From the NCBI GenBank assembly GCA_021812735.1, contig JAKAMV010000188.1, positions 1 to 13,007 on the forward strand: a stretch of 13,007 nt of DNA. Direction: 5' to 3'. The notes under the pieces are model-generated. The model was not told the origin of the DNA. It made no database searches and was given only the letters and a program-made list of their open reading frames with translations. Below are positions 1-8,668 of this stretch, in pieces (the first letter of the stretch is position 1; each line of letters starts with the position of its first letter). The translations under genes and the position numbers were made by a program. The DNA comes from Chloroflexota bacterium. GTDB taxonomy: Bacteria; Chloroflexota; Limnocylindria; Limnocylindrales; CSP1-4.

Positions 1-119
1 TGCATGGGACGGTCCTCGTGGCGGTGGTGACGTCGCGACCATCCCAGACGCAGGCGGAAGCGTCTAGCGCGAATTCCTCGGCCGACTGTTCAGTTCTGCT
101 ACATGATTGTGGCAGACGG
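1..119. other. Intergenic, no gene seen
   Basis: I find no supportable gene here. Open frames crossing this stretch have no recognisable protein and run antisense to, or out of frame with, real genes. The part around 70-118 is less GC-rich than the rest of the window, which is common in regulatory DNA. A CATGAT at 103-108 resembles a -10 element on the plus strand, but no plus-strand gene follows it, so I do not call a promoter. Confidence 0.5.
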
Positions 120-143
120 GCCGCCGCGGGCCTCTTCGGCGGC
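120..143 (-). terminator. Hairpin downstream of the LysR gene
   Basis: GCCGCCG at 120-126 is fully complementary to CGGCGGC at 137-143, giving a 7-bp GC stem around a 10-base loop. It lies about 75 bases past the regulator's stop codon, beyond a very C-rich transcript segment. No U-tract follows on the minus strand, so this is at best a U-less or Rho-assisted terminator. Calling it a terminator is inference from position and pairing. Confidence 0.35.
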
Positions 144-157
144 GGGCGGGCCCGACA

Positions 158-199
158 GGGGCGGGCGGACACTGGGGCGGGCGGACACGGGGCGGGCGG
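158..199. repeat. Short G-rich tandem repeat (about 2.7 copies)
   Basis: GGGGCGGGCGGACAC occurs at 158-172 and again at 174-188, separated by one T. A third partial copy, GGGGCGGGCGG, follows at 189-199. A degenerate relative (GGCGGGCGGG) lies just before, at 141-150. It sits outside any gene, directly past the LysR stop codon. On the plus strand it carries many G-runs (G-quadruplex potential). On the minus strand the LysR transcript would read a C-rich stretch such as Rho loading sites use. Both roles are inference. Confidence 0.75.
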
Positions 200-218
200 G
201 CCGGGCGCCTCCGGCTCC

Positions 219-1109
219 CTACTCCGCGGGCCAGCGGAGGGCGGCGAGCGTCGCGGCGATGGCCGGGTGCGATCGGCGCCCCGGCTTCACCGCCAGCAGC
301 ACGCGACGCGACATCGCGGGCGCCAGCGGCGCGATGCGGGCGCGCACGCGGCGGTCCCGCAGGGCCAGGCCGGGGACGATTGCGACGCCGAGGCCCGCCT
401 CGACAAGCGCGATGATCACCGAGTAGTCGCGGCAGGCGGAGCGCACCCGGGGCTCGAAGCCCGCCCTGGCGCAGGCCCGTTCCACGGCCCCGCGGATGTT
501 GCTCGACTCCGTGTCCATGATCCAGTCGACGTCCGCCAGCTCGCCGAGGGCCACGGGCTCCCCGGCCGCGCCAGGCGCCCCCGGCATCGCGACGTACAGC
601 GGGTCCCGGCTCAGCTCCACCAGCTCGATCGACGGCTCCACGATCCGGGTGCCGTCGAGGTACTCGTCCACCACCGCCAGGTCCACCTCGTCGAGGCGCA
701 GGGCGGCCAGGCTCTCTGCGGTCTCGAGGTCGCGCAGGGTCACCGTCAGGCGCGGGTGGTCGCGTCCCAGCTCGGCGATGGCATCCGGCAGGACCGCGCG
801 GGCTGCGGTGGGGAACGCCGCGATCCGCAGCGTCCCGGTGATCTCGCCCCTGCTCGCGGCCAGCTCCGCCTCGGCCGCGTCGATCGCCGCCGTGATCGCG
901 TCGGCGTGGCGGACGAGCATCTGGCCAGCGTCGGTGAGGCGGATCCGTCGCCCGTCGGGCTCGAGCAGGGCAACGCCGGCCTCGGCCTCGAGGATCCGCA
1001 ACTGCTGGCTGACAGCCGACGGCGTGATCGACATGGCCTCCGCGGCGGCGCGGATGGTGCCGCGCCGACCCACCTCGCGCAGGAGCTGGAGCCGCCACAC
1101 GCCGAGCAT
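219..1109 (-). CDS. LysR-family transcriptional regulator
   Basis: A complete LysR-type regulator of 296 residues, normal for the family. The N-terminal winged helix-turn-helix is clear (about residues 3-62): GTIRAAAEAMSITPSAVSQQ at 17-36 is the usual LysR recognition region, followed by LEPDGRRIRLTDAGQ. A coiled linker helix (about 65-90) leads into the effector-binding domain, which starts near GTLRIAAFPTAA (about 92) and runs to the end. Such proteins bind DNA as tetramers and respond to a small molecule. The ligand cannot be read from sequence. The ATG at 1109 is chosen because the HTH begins right after it and TAGGCT lies exactly 6 bases upstream, suggesting a leaderless mRNA; no Shine-Dalgarno is visible. 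It has no divergent neighbour, which is the usual LysR target arrangement. The gene upstream on the same strand is the truncated DsrE-like frame, so its target is unknown. Confidence 0.93.
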   Translation of the reverse strand: MLGVWRLQLLREVGRRGTIRAAAEAMSITPSAVSQQLRILEAEAGVALLEPDGRRIRLTDAGQMLVRHADAITAAIDAAEAELAASRGEITGTLRIAAFPTAARAVLPDAIAELGRDHPRLTVTLRDLETAESLAALRLDEVDLAVVDEYLDGTRIVEPSIELVELSRDPLYVAMPGAPGAAGEPVALGELADVDWIMDTESSNIRGAVERACARAGFEPRVRSACRDYSVIIALVEAGLGVAIVPGLALRDRRVRARIAPLAPAMSRRVLLAVKPGRRSHPAIAATLAALRWPAE

Positions 1110-1115
1110 GAACCC

Positions 1116-1121
1116 AGCCTA
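1116..1121 (-). promoter_or_regulatory. Leaderless -10 element (TAGGCT) of the LysR gene
   Basis: TAGGCT, read on the minus strand, matches the bacterial TANNNT -10 pattern and lies 6 bases (GGGTTC) before the ATG at 1109. Transcription would start at or next to the ATG. No good -35 hexamer is visible at 16-18 bases upstream. The same spacing occurs at 10871-10876 and 12973-12978. Confidence 0.5.
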
Positions 1122-1238
1122 GACGATGGGGCCGCGATCCCGGTCGGCGCCGCCGCAGTTCGGGTGTCCAGTTCCGCCCACACTTCAAGGCGACACGCCC
1201 GAGTGCCGACCTGCGAGCGGCGGCTCGGCCGATGGGGC

Positions 1239-1538
1239 TCAGGCGAACGCCACGGTCTTCGCGCCCGCCGTCACCTCCTCGATCACCTTGGCGACGCCCA
1301 CGATCCTCGCGCCCGCGGCCACGACGTCCTCGCCGATGCCGCGGAGCTTGGTGCACGCGCCGCACAGCCAGACCTCACCGCCGCGCGACGTGAACTGCGC
1401 GAACAGGTCCGCGAGCACGGGCAGACCGGCCGATGCGATCCCGTCGAGCCCGCCCCGCGTCCCCAGCCAGACGGCGTCGACGGCGCACGGGACGACGGCG
1501 CGCCGCCCGGCCGTCGCGGCGGGGCGCGCACCGCGCAC
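1239..1538 (-). pseudogene. DsrE-like sulfur-relay protein, N-terminally truncated
   Basis: The C-terminal two thirds match the DsrE/DsrF-like family of small sulfur-carrier proteins: VDAVWLGTRGG, then LPVLADLFAQF, GGEVWLCGACTKLRGI with its two cysteines, GARIVGVAKVIEEV and the closing strand GAKTVAFA. Family members are usually about 110-120 residues and open with a strand and loop of the kind T-x-G-x-D-D-P-x-R-A followed by a helix. Here only about 18 residues precede VDAVWL, and they are Arg/Ala-rich with no such motif. The frame is closed upstream by TAG at 1560-1562. I checked the other two minus frames between 1540 and 1668 and found no remnant of the missing part. The only starts are GTG at 1538 and non-standard codons. 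Either the gene has lost its 5' end, or a short variant is made. The retained cysteines leave some residual function possible. It is not part of a dsr or tus sulfur-relay operon here. Confidence 0.6.
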
Positions 1539-1552
1539 AAGGCACAGGGCGC

Positions 1553-1570
1553 GGTGGGGCTAGCCCCACC
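1553..1570. promoter_or_regulatory. Perfect 18-bp palindrome, possible operator or hairpin
   Basis: GGTGGGGCTAGCCCCACC reads identically on both strands over its full 18 bases. It lies between the truncated DsrE-like frame and the plus-strand gene at 1668, about 46 bases before that gene's -10-like TAGCGT. Its central CTAG supplies the stop that closes the DsrE frame upstream. As DNA it could be a dimer-binding operator. As RNA it gives a 7-bp stem with a CTAG loop, but no U-tract follows. The function is unknown. Confidence 0.55.
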
Positions 1571-1615
1571 TCCAAGATGCCCGCTGCCCGGCTGGGAGCC
1601 GAGGGGGCGGGCGCC

Positions 1616-1660
1616 TAGCGTGGATGGCGTCAACAGCCGAACCCGCCCGGGAGGGAAGGA
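1616..1660 (+). promoter_or_regulatory. -10 element and Shine-Dalgarno of the bactofilin-like gene
   Basis: TAGCGT at 1616-1621 fits TANNNT and would give a leader of about 40 bases. GGGAGGGAAGGA at 1649-1660 is a strong purine-rich ribosome-binding site 7 bases before the ATG at 1668, and it decides that start within a much longer open frame. No convincing -35 hexamer is visible. Confidence 0.5.
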
Positions 1661-1667
1661 ACCCACG

Positions 1668-2618
1668 ATGCGCCGCCTGTTCGCGGTCGCGGCCACGGTC
1701 GCGATCCTCATCCTCGCCCTTGCGCCCGCCGCGCTCGCGGCCGACACGGCCAGCTGGACCGGTCGGGGCGCGATCATCAGCGTCGACGGGACGGTCGACG
1801 TTCCCGCCGGCCAGTCAGTGGACGGCGTGGTGGTCGTGAACGGCACCGCCACCATCGAGGGCTCCGTCAACTCGATCGTCGTGGTCCACGGCACGGCCAC
1901 CCTCACCGGAGCCACCGCCGGCCGCCTGCTGGTGGTGGACGGCACCGCGAACCTGGGCCCGGGCACCACGGTGACCGGCGACGTCGCCACGCTCCACGGC
2001 GACGTCCTGCGCGACGCGTCCGCGGTGGTCGCAGGCCGCACCACCTCGCTCGACGCCAACCTCACCGCGCTGGCGGTCGCGCTCATCCCGGTGCTCATCG
2101 TCGTGTGGGTCGGCGTCTACGTCGCCATGGTCGTCGCCGGCCTCGCGCTGGCCGCGCTCGGCGCCCGCCAGACCCGCACAGCCGAGGACCTCATCTCCCG
2201 CAAGCCCGGCCAGACCCTGGCCGCAGGCCTGATCGCGACGATCGCCCTGCCGATCCTGTTCGGCGTCGTGACCGTGACGGTGATCGGCGCCCCGATGGGC
2301 CTTGCGATGCTGCTGGTCGGCCTGCCGCTGCTCGCCTTCGTCGGCTGGCTGGTGGCAGCGGTCTGGGTGGGCGACTGGCTGCTCGGCAGGCGCGGCACCC
2401 GCGAGGCCGACCACCCGTACAAGGCGGCCGTGCTGGGCGTGCTGGTCCTGGCCGTCGCCGGCGTCCTGCCCTTCGTGTCGGCGATCGCCACCCTGTTCGG
2501 GGTCGGTGGCCTGGTCCTGATGGCGTGGAACGGGTTCCGCCCGGAGGCGCCCTCGCCGGCGCCCTCCACCCAGACCGGCAGCACCGGCTGGGCCGAGCCC
2601 TCCCCGACGGCCGGCTGA
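1668..2618 (+). CDS. Secreted/membrane protein with bactofilin-like repeats
   Basis: A 316-residue envelope protein. Residues 1-25 form a signal peptide (MRR, a hydrophobic core, then ALAA before DTASW). Residues about 35-125 hold short repeats of the pattern V-x-G-T-A-x-x-x-G: VNGTATIEGSVNS, VHGTATLTGATAG, VDGTANLGPGTTVTG and LHGDVLRDASAVVAG. This resembles the right-handed beta-helix of bactofilin-type polymer-forming domains. Hydrophobic segments follow at about 131-163, 185-206, 208-238 and 252-287, and the tail is Pro/Ser/Thr-rich. Topology suggests the repeat domain lies outside the membrane, whereas classical bactofilins are cytoplasmic. The open frame runs far upstream of 1668, but the signal peptide and strong ribosome-binding site fix the start. 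The role is unknown; envelope scaffold or stress-related membrane protein is inference. An unrelated secreted repeat protein remains possible. Confidence 0.8.
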   Translation: MRRLFAVAATVAILILALAPAALAADTASWTGRGAIISVDGTVDVPAGQSVDGVVVVNGTATIEGSVNSIVVVHGTATLTGATAGRLLVVDGTANLGPGTTVTGDVATLHGDVLRDASAVVAGRTTSLDANLTALAVALIPVLIVVWVGVYVAMVVAGLALAALGARQTRTAEDLISRKPGQTLAAGLIATIALPILFGVVTVTVIGAPMGLAMLLVGLPLLAFVGWLVAAVWVGDWLLGRRGTREADHPYKAAVLGVLVLAVAGVLPFVSAIATLFGVGGLVLMAWNGFRPEAPSPAPSTQTGSTGWAEPSPTAG

Positions 2619-2650
2619 GCGATGTCGGGCCCTCGACGATGCCGGTGCGC

Positions 2651-2656
2651 TACTGT
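2651..2656 (+). promoter_or_regulatory. Possible -10 element (TACTGT)
   Basis: TACTGT lies 9 bases before the ATG at 2666 and fits TANNNT. There is no Shine-Dalgarno before that ATG, so a nearly leaderless transcript with about three leader bases is plausible. No -35 match is visible. The assignment is weaker than at the LysR and TauE genes. Confidence 0.35.
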
Positions 2657-2665
2657 GTCGACACC

Positions 2666-3268
2666 ATGACCGCCAAGCCGCGCGCCCGGAGGATCCCGAT
2701 GGCCCTCGTCGGGATCCTCGTCACAGGTCTGGGGGCGTACGCCCTGTACCACCAGACCCGCTGGTACCGCGAGGGCAACCAGCTCTTCTACACGAACCGC
2801 CGACCCAACCGTGCCGGCCGGGCGTTCGGCGACTTCTGGGTTGCGGTCAGCAATCGCGGGGCAGGGCCGGACTGGATGGTCTCCCTCGAGACGGTCGGCC
2901 ATCGAACCGGCCGGCCAAGCTCGATTCCGCTGGTCCTCGCCGATTGGGCCGGCGAGCGGTATGCGGTGTCGATGTTCGGCGAGCGCTCGCCCTGGGTGCA
3001 CAACGTCCGAGCCGCCAACGGGCGGGCCGTGCTGCGCCACGGGGCGCGGCGCGAGGTGCGGCTGGTGGAGGTCCCCGCCGCCGAGCGGGCGCCGATCCTC
3101 AAGGCCTACCTCGGCCGCGCCGCGGGCGGCCGCCCCCACATCCCGGTGGACAAGGACGCGCCGCTGGTCGAGTTCGAGTCCATCGCCGCCGACTTCCCGG
3201 TGTTCCGGGTCCAGGACCCCCGCCCACCGGCGCAGGACGGCGCGACCGCCGCGACCCGGGGGCGGTGA
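2666..3268 (+). CDS. Membrane-anchored deazaflavin (F420)-type nitroreductase-family protein
   Basis: A 200-residue protein of the deazaflavin-dependent nitroreductase (Ddn/FGD-type split beta-barrel) family. A basic N-terminus (TAKPRARR) and one hydrophobic segment (about residues 11-28) suggest a membrane anchor facing the cytoplasm. The family core follows: VSLETVGHRTGRPSSIPLVL (about 72-91), then GERYAVSMFGERSPWVHNV and NGRAVLRHGARREVRLVEVP. The TxGxxTGxPR-like loop and the SPWxHNV segment are hallmarks of this fold, in which F420H2 is the usual hydride donor. Substrates vary widely (nitroaromatics, quinones, enones) and cannot be named here. The ATG at 2666 is preferred over the in-frame ATG at 2639 because it sits just before the basic anchor and 9 bases after a -10-like TACTGT. 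The C-terminal 20 residues are Pro/Ala-rich and probably disordered. The flavodoxin gene follows 75 bases later. Confidence 0.82.
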   Translation: MTAKPRARRIPMALVGILVTGLGAYALYHQTRWYREGNQLFYTNRRPNRAGRAFGDFWVAVSNRGAGPDWMVSLETVGHRTGRPSSIPLVLADWAGERYAVSMFGERSPWVHNVRAANGRAVLRHGARREVRLVEVPAAERAPILKAYLGRAAGGRPHIPVDKDAPLVEFESIAADFPVFRVQDPRPPAQDGATAATRGR

Positions 3269-3330
3269 TCGCGGCCGATCCGGCCCTTGCGGCGGACGCT
3301 GACGGTCAACACGCTCCCACAAGCGTCCCG

Positions 3331-3338
3331 AGGGGAGG
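3331..3338 (+). promoter_or_regulatory. Ribosome-binding site deciding the flavodoxin start
   Basis: AGGGGAGG lies 5 bases before the ATG at 3344. It supports that start over upstream in-frame codons, which would place unrelated residues before the flavodoxin core strand. Confidence 0.7.
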
Positions 3339-3343
3339 CTGAC

Positions 3344-3889
3344 ATGCAGGTGCTCATCGCCTACGCCACGCGCCACGGGGCGACCCAGGGGATCGCCGAG
3401 CGCATCGCCGACCGCCTCCGGGCCGACGGGCTCAACGCGGAGGCGCGACCGGTCGCGGAGGTGGATGACGTCTACCGCTACGCCGCCTTCGTCGTCGGCG
3501 GCGCCGCCTACATGTTCCACTGGCTCGGCGACGCGACCAGATTCGTCGAGCGCCACCGGGACGTCCTCGCCAGCCGCCCGACCTGGCTCTTCTCGAGCGG
3601 CCCGGTGGGGACGGACCTGGTCGACAAGGACGGGCGAGACGTCCTCGAGACTTCGATCCCCAAGGAGTTCCCGCGCCTGCGCGAGCTGATCCGCCCGCGC
3701 GGCGACAGGGTCTTCTTCGGCGCGATCGACCCGGGTGCCAGGCCCGTCGGGCTGGCCGAGCACTTGATGCGCGTCATGCCGGCGGCCCGCGACGCCCTGC
3801 CGAAGGGCGACTTCCGGGACTGGCCCGCGATCGACGCCTGGGCGGACGAGATCGCCGCGGCCCTGCGCGTGCCCGTCGGGGCCGGGTGA
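3344..3889 (+). CDS. Flavodoxin-domain protein, HemG-like
   Basis: A 181-residue flavodoxin-fold protein. It starts directly with the first strand, MQVLIAYATRHGATQGIAE. The phosphate loop T9-R-H-G-A-T14 binds the FMN phosphate. A second nucleotide-contact loop is at VVGGAAYMFHW (about 47-57), and SSGPVG (about 84-89) matches the third. The C-terminal GDFRDWPAIDAWADEIA is typical of the flavodoxin/HemG-like group that includes menaquinone-dependent protoporphyrinogen oxidase. The length fits that group, but many members in high-GC bacteria have no proven link to haem and the window has no haem genes, so I give only the fold and cofactor. Its stop overlaps the start of the next membrane protein by four bases (GTGA), suggesting coupled translation and perhaps a membrane redox partnership (inference). 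Confidence 0.87.
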   Translation: MQVLIAYATRHGATQGIAERIADRLRADGLNAEARPVAEVDDVYRYAAFVVGGAAYMFHWLGDATRFVERHRDVLASRPTWLFSSGPVGTDLVDKDGRDVLETSIPKEFPRLRELIRPRGDRVFFGAIDPGARPVGLAEHLMRVMPAARDALPKGDFRDWPAIDAWADEIAAALRVPVGAG

Positions 3890-4215
3890 GCGTGGGCCCG
3901 TCGGCGGAGCGGCGGCTGCGCCTGTGGCTCGGCTCCTGGGCATCGGTGGCGTTCTTCGTCGTGTGGGCCGGCGCGCTCCTGGACCTGGCCGGAGGCGGGA
4001 GGCTCGCCCCCGATGCCTGGGCGTGGCTCACCGGTCTGCCGGACATCGTCGGGTTCGCGCTGTGGGTGCTGCTGCTCCCCGTCGCGGTCGCCCTCTGGGC
4101 GTCGCAGTCCGACCTGCCCGGCCTCGTCGGAGGGCTGCTCGTCGCGGGCCTGGCCCTGTGGACCGCTGTGGCGTGGCTCGGCCTCGCGCGCACGGTGCGG
4201 GCGAGGCGCGGCTGA
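3886..4215 (+). CDS. Small membrane protein, three predicted helices
   Basis: A 109-residue protein I do not recognise. Hydrophobic helices are predicted at about residues 17-35, 53-72 and 79-101. A basic N-terminus (ERRLRLW) and basic tail (RTVRARRG) suggest which ends face the cytoplasm. No cofactor, metal or catalytic motif is visible. The GTG start overlaps the TGA of the flavodoxin gene (GTGA), so it is very probably translated by coupling and belongs to the same transcript. It converges on the GH13 gene with only 24 bases between the stops. A role as membrane partner of the flavodoxin is inference from overlap alone. Confidence 0.75.
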   Translation: MSVGPSAERRLRLWLGSWASVAFFVVWAGALLDLAGGGRLAPDAWAWLTGLPDIVGFALWVLLLPVAVALWASQSDLPGLVGGLLVAGLALWTAVAWLGLARTVRARRG

Positions 4216-4218
4216 CCG

Positions 4219-4239
4219 GCCGCCCCGACGAGCGGCGGC
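4219..4239. terminator. GC hairpin between convergent genes
   Basis: GCCGCC at 4219-4224 pairs with GGCGGC at 4234-4239 around a 9-base loop, exactly in the gap between the membrane-protein stop (4215) and the GH13 stop (4240-4242). There is no U-tract on either strand. It could act on both transcripts. The stem is short, so the call is weak. Confidence 0.35.
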
Positions 4240-5730
4240 TCAGGCGGACGGCTTGGGTCGCGCCGTCGCCTCCAGCACGTGGTGCCCGTACGCCGGGAGA
4301 TCGACGTACAGGCCCCGCGTCGCGAGGTCGTCGGCGTCACGCTCGAAGACCCGGCCGTCCAGGCGGTCCAGCAGGCGCACGTCGGCGTCCCGCTGGTCCT
4401 CGAGCGGTGCCCTGACGTAGCACTGCCCCCGGGTTGGGCCGAGGTTGACCGCCACCACCAGCCGCCGGGCGCCGAGCCGCCAGCCGAAGGCCACATATGC
4501 GTCCCAGGTGGGGTTGCCGTCCCAGGCCGGCGTCACGTCGAGCAGCCGCCACGCCCCGTCCCGGACCAGCGGGTCGCGGAGCAGGGTGAGCAGGGCGCCG
4601 TAGAAGCTGGCCAGCCGCCCGTCCACGGACTCGTCCGGCCCACGGAGCAGGTGCGGCGAGATCCGGACCCGGAGCCCCTCGAGCTGGCCCTCGTGGAGGA
4701 ACCGGAGGCCCGGCGCCAGGAAGGTGACCACCGCCGCCGCCTCGTGGCGGTCCGGCGCAAAGGTCGCGGCGGCGCGCGGCTCGTCGTGGTTCTCGAGGAA
4801 CCGGACCAGGCGCACCTGTTCGTCGAGCCCGGCACGCAGGTGGTCGCGCACCGGACCGGCGGCGCCCGCCACCAGGCGGTCGTAGAGGCGCTTGTCGTAG
4901 GCGAAGTCGAAGCCCTGGCCCAGCATCGTCGCCTCGAGGTCCCAGTAGACCTCGGCCATCAGGGTGAAGCCGGGGTACGCCGAGCGGGCGCGGTCGATCG
5001 CGCCCGGCCAGAACGGCAGCGCGGCCCGGCCCCACGTCCGCGCGAAGACGTCGGGCAGGAGCAGCATCGCCATGTCGCAGCGGACGCCGTCGCAACGGCC
5101 CGCGATCGAGGCCAGCTCTGCCGCCATCGCCTCGACCGTGTCGGGGTTGCCGTAGTCGAGCTGGAGCGTGTCCGTCCAGCCCGGGAAGTACGGGTCGCGG
5201 CCGTGGGCGAGGACCGCCCGCTCGTCGTCGGCGGCGATCACGGACGTCCAGTTGCCGGGCGCCGCCTGCAGGTCCGCCTCCGTGCCCCGCACGAAGCGAT
5301 CGGGGTGCGACGCCACCCAGGGGTGGTCGAGCGCGGTGTGGTTGGGCACGAAGTCGAGCATCAGGCGCAGGCCGCGCGCCGCCATCCGCTCCCGGAGCCG
5401 CGCCAGCGCCGCATCGCCGCCCAGCTCGGGCGAGACCTCGTAGCCGGCGATCGCGAAGCCCGACCCGCCGATGTCGTCGTCGGTCAGGTCGGGCAGCGTC
5501 GCCGCGAACTCGCGCCGCAGGTCGGGGTCCGCCAGCGAGACGGCCCGCGAGGCCCGGCCCGTCCGCCACACCGAGAGCGGCCAGACCCAGTCGAAGCCCT
5601 GGGCCGCGATGTGGTCCAGCTCCGCATCGGCGATGTCGTCCAGGGTCGCCGGCCGGCCCAGGAGGCGCGAGCGGGCCGTGAGGTGGACGCGCGTGTTCAG
5701 CTGGTAGAGCGCGCGGCCGGGCGCAGGCAC
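4240..5730 (-). CDS. GH13 alpha-amylase-family glycoside hydrolase
   Basis: A 496-residue intracellular enzyme (no signal peptide) of the GH13 family, which cleaves or transfers alpha-linked glucosyl units using a TIM barrel. The four family regions are all present: I, D126-F-V-P-N-H131; II, G-V-R-C-D219, where D219 is the expected nucleophile and R217 its partner; III, M-A-E260-V-Y-W, where E260 is the expected acid/base; IV, F-L-E-N-H315-D316, the transition-state aspartate. The DWVWPLSVW start and the PGNWTSVI and YFPGWTDTLQLDYGNP segments suit a subgroup acting on small substrates. The last 130 residues form the usual beta-sandwich. The exact substrate is not readable. The GTG start at 5730 lies 3 bases after the stop of the upstream glucosidase, so the two are surely co-transcribed and probably translationally coupled. 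A trehalose- or sucrose-cleaving role is possible but unproven. Confidence 0.88.
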   Translation of the reverse strand: MPAPGRALYQLNTRVHLTARSRLLGRPATLDDIADAELDHIAAQGFDWVWPLSVWRTGRASRAVSLADPDLRREFAATLPDLTDDDIGGSGFAIAGYEVSPELGGDAALARLRERMAARGLRLMLDFVPNHTALDHPWVASHPDRFVRGTEADLQAAPGNWTSVIAADDERAVLAHGRDPYFPGWTDTLQLDYGNPDTVEAMAAELASIAGRCDGVRCDMAMLLLPDVFARTWGRAALPFWPGAIDRARSAYPGFTLMAEVYWDLEATMLGQGFDFAYDKRLYDRLVAGAAGPVRDHLRAGLDEQVRLVRFLENHDEPRAAATFAPDRHEAAAVVTFLAPGLRFLHEGQLEGLRVRISPHLLRGPDESVDGRLASFYGALLTLLRDPLVRDGAWRLLDVTPAWDGNPTWDAYVAFGWRLGARRLVVAVNLGPTRGQCYVRAPLEDQRDADVRLLDRLDGRVFERDADDLATRGLYVDLPAYGHHVLEATARPKPSA

Positions 5731-5733
5731 CCG

Positions 5734-8508
<2,775 letters not shown>

Positions 8509-8668
8509 GCACCCTCCGAGACCCGCCCCGCCGGCGGCGCTGCGCCGCGTCCAGCCGCATTCGCCGGCGTGGGGCATCCTGTGGCAGAACGGTAGTCGGG
8601 TTGCGGACATCGCGTCGTCGCGTCCAGCACGGCGGCCGCGCACCATCGGCGTCTGGAGGGCACCACGC
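8509..8668. promoter_or_regulatory. Divergent promoter region, glucosidase unit and zwf
   Basis: This 160-base gap separates the divergently transcribed glucosidase (minus) and zwf (plus) starts and should hold both promoters. On the minus strand TACCGT (8594-8589) fits a -10 element with a leader of about 75 bases, and GGAGGG (8517-8512) is a ribosome-binding site 3 bases from the ATG at 8508. On the plus strand GGAGGG at 8655-8660 is the ribosome-binding site of zwf. TTGCGG at 8601-8606 could be a -35, but no -10 follows at the right spacing. Shared regulation of sugar release and glucose-6-phosphate oxidation is plausible but unproven. Confidence 0.4.

Noticed and set aside
18..1667. Upstream extension of the bactofilin-like open frame
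   Set aside because: The part before 1668 runs antisense to the LysR and DsrE-like genes and has no domain. The strong ribosome-binding site and signal peptide fix the start at 1668.
3344..3889. Calling the flavodoxin hemG
   Set aside because: The fold and C-terminal pattern resemble HemG-like proteins, but no haem gene is nearby and many such flavodoxins are not protoporphyrinogen oxidases.
2117..3943. A 608-codon minus-strand frame opposite the redox genes
   Set aside because: It is a shadow of the plus-strand genes, which have clear family motifs and ribosome-binding sites.
8601..8629. TTGCGG as the -35 of a zwf promoter
   Set aside because: Seventeen bases downstream there is CCAGCA, not a -10-like hexamer, so the promoter is not supported.
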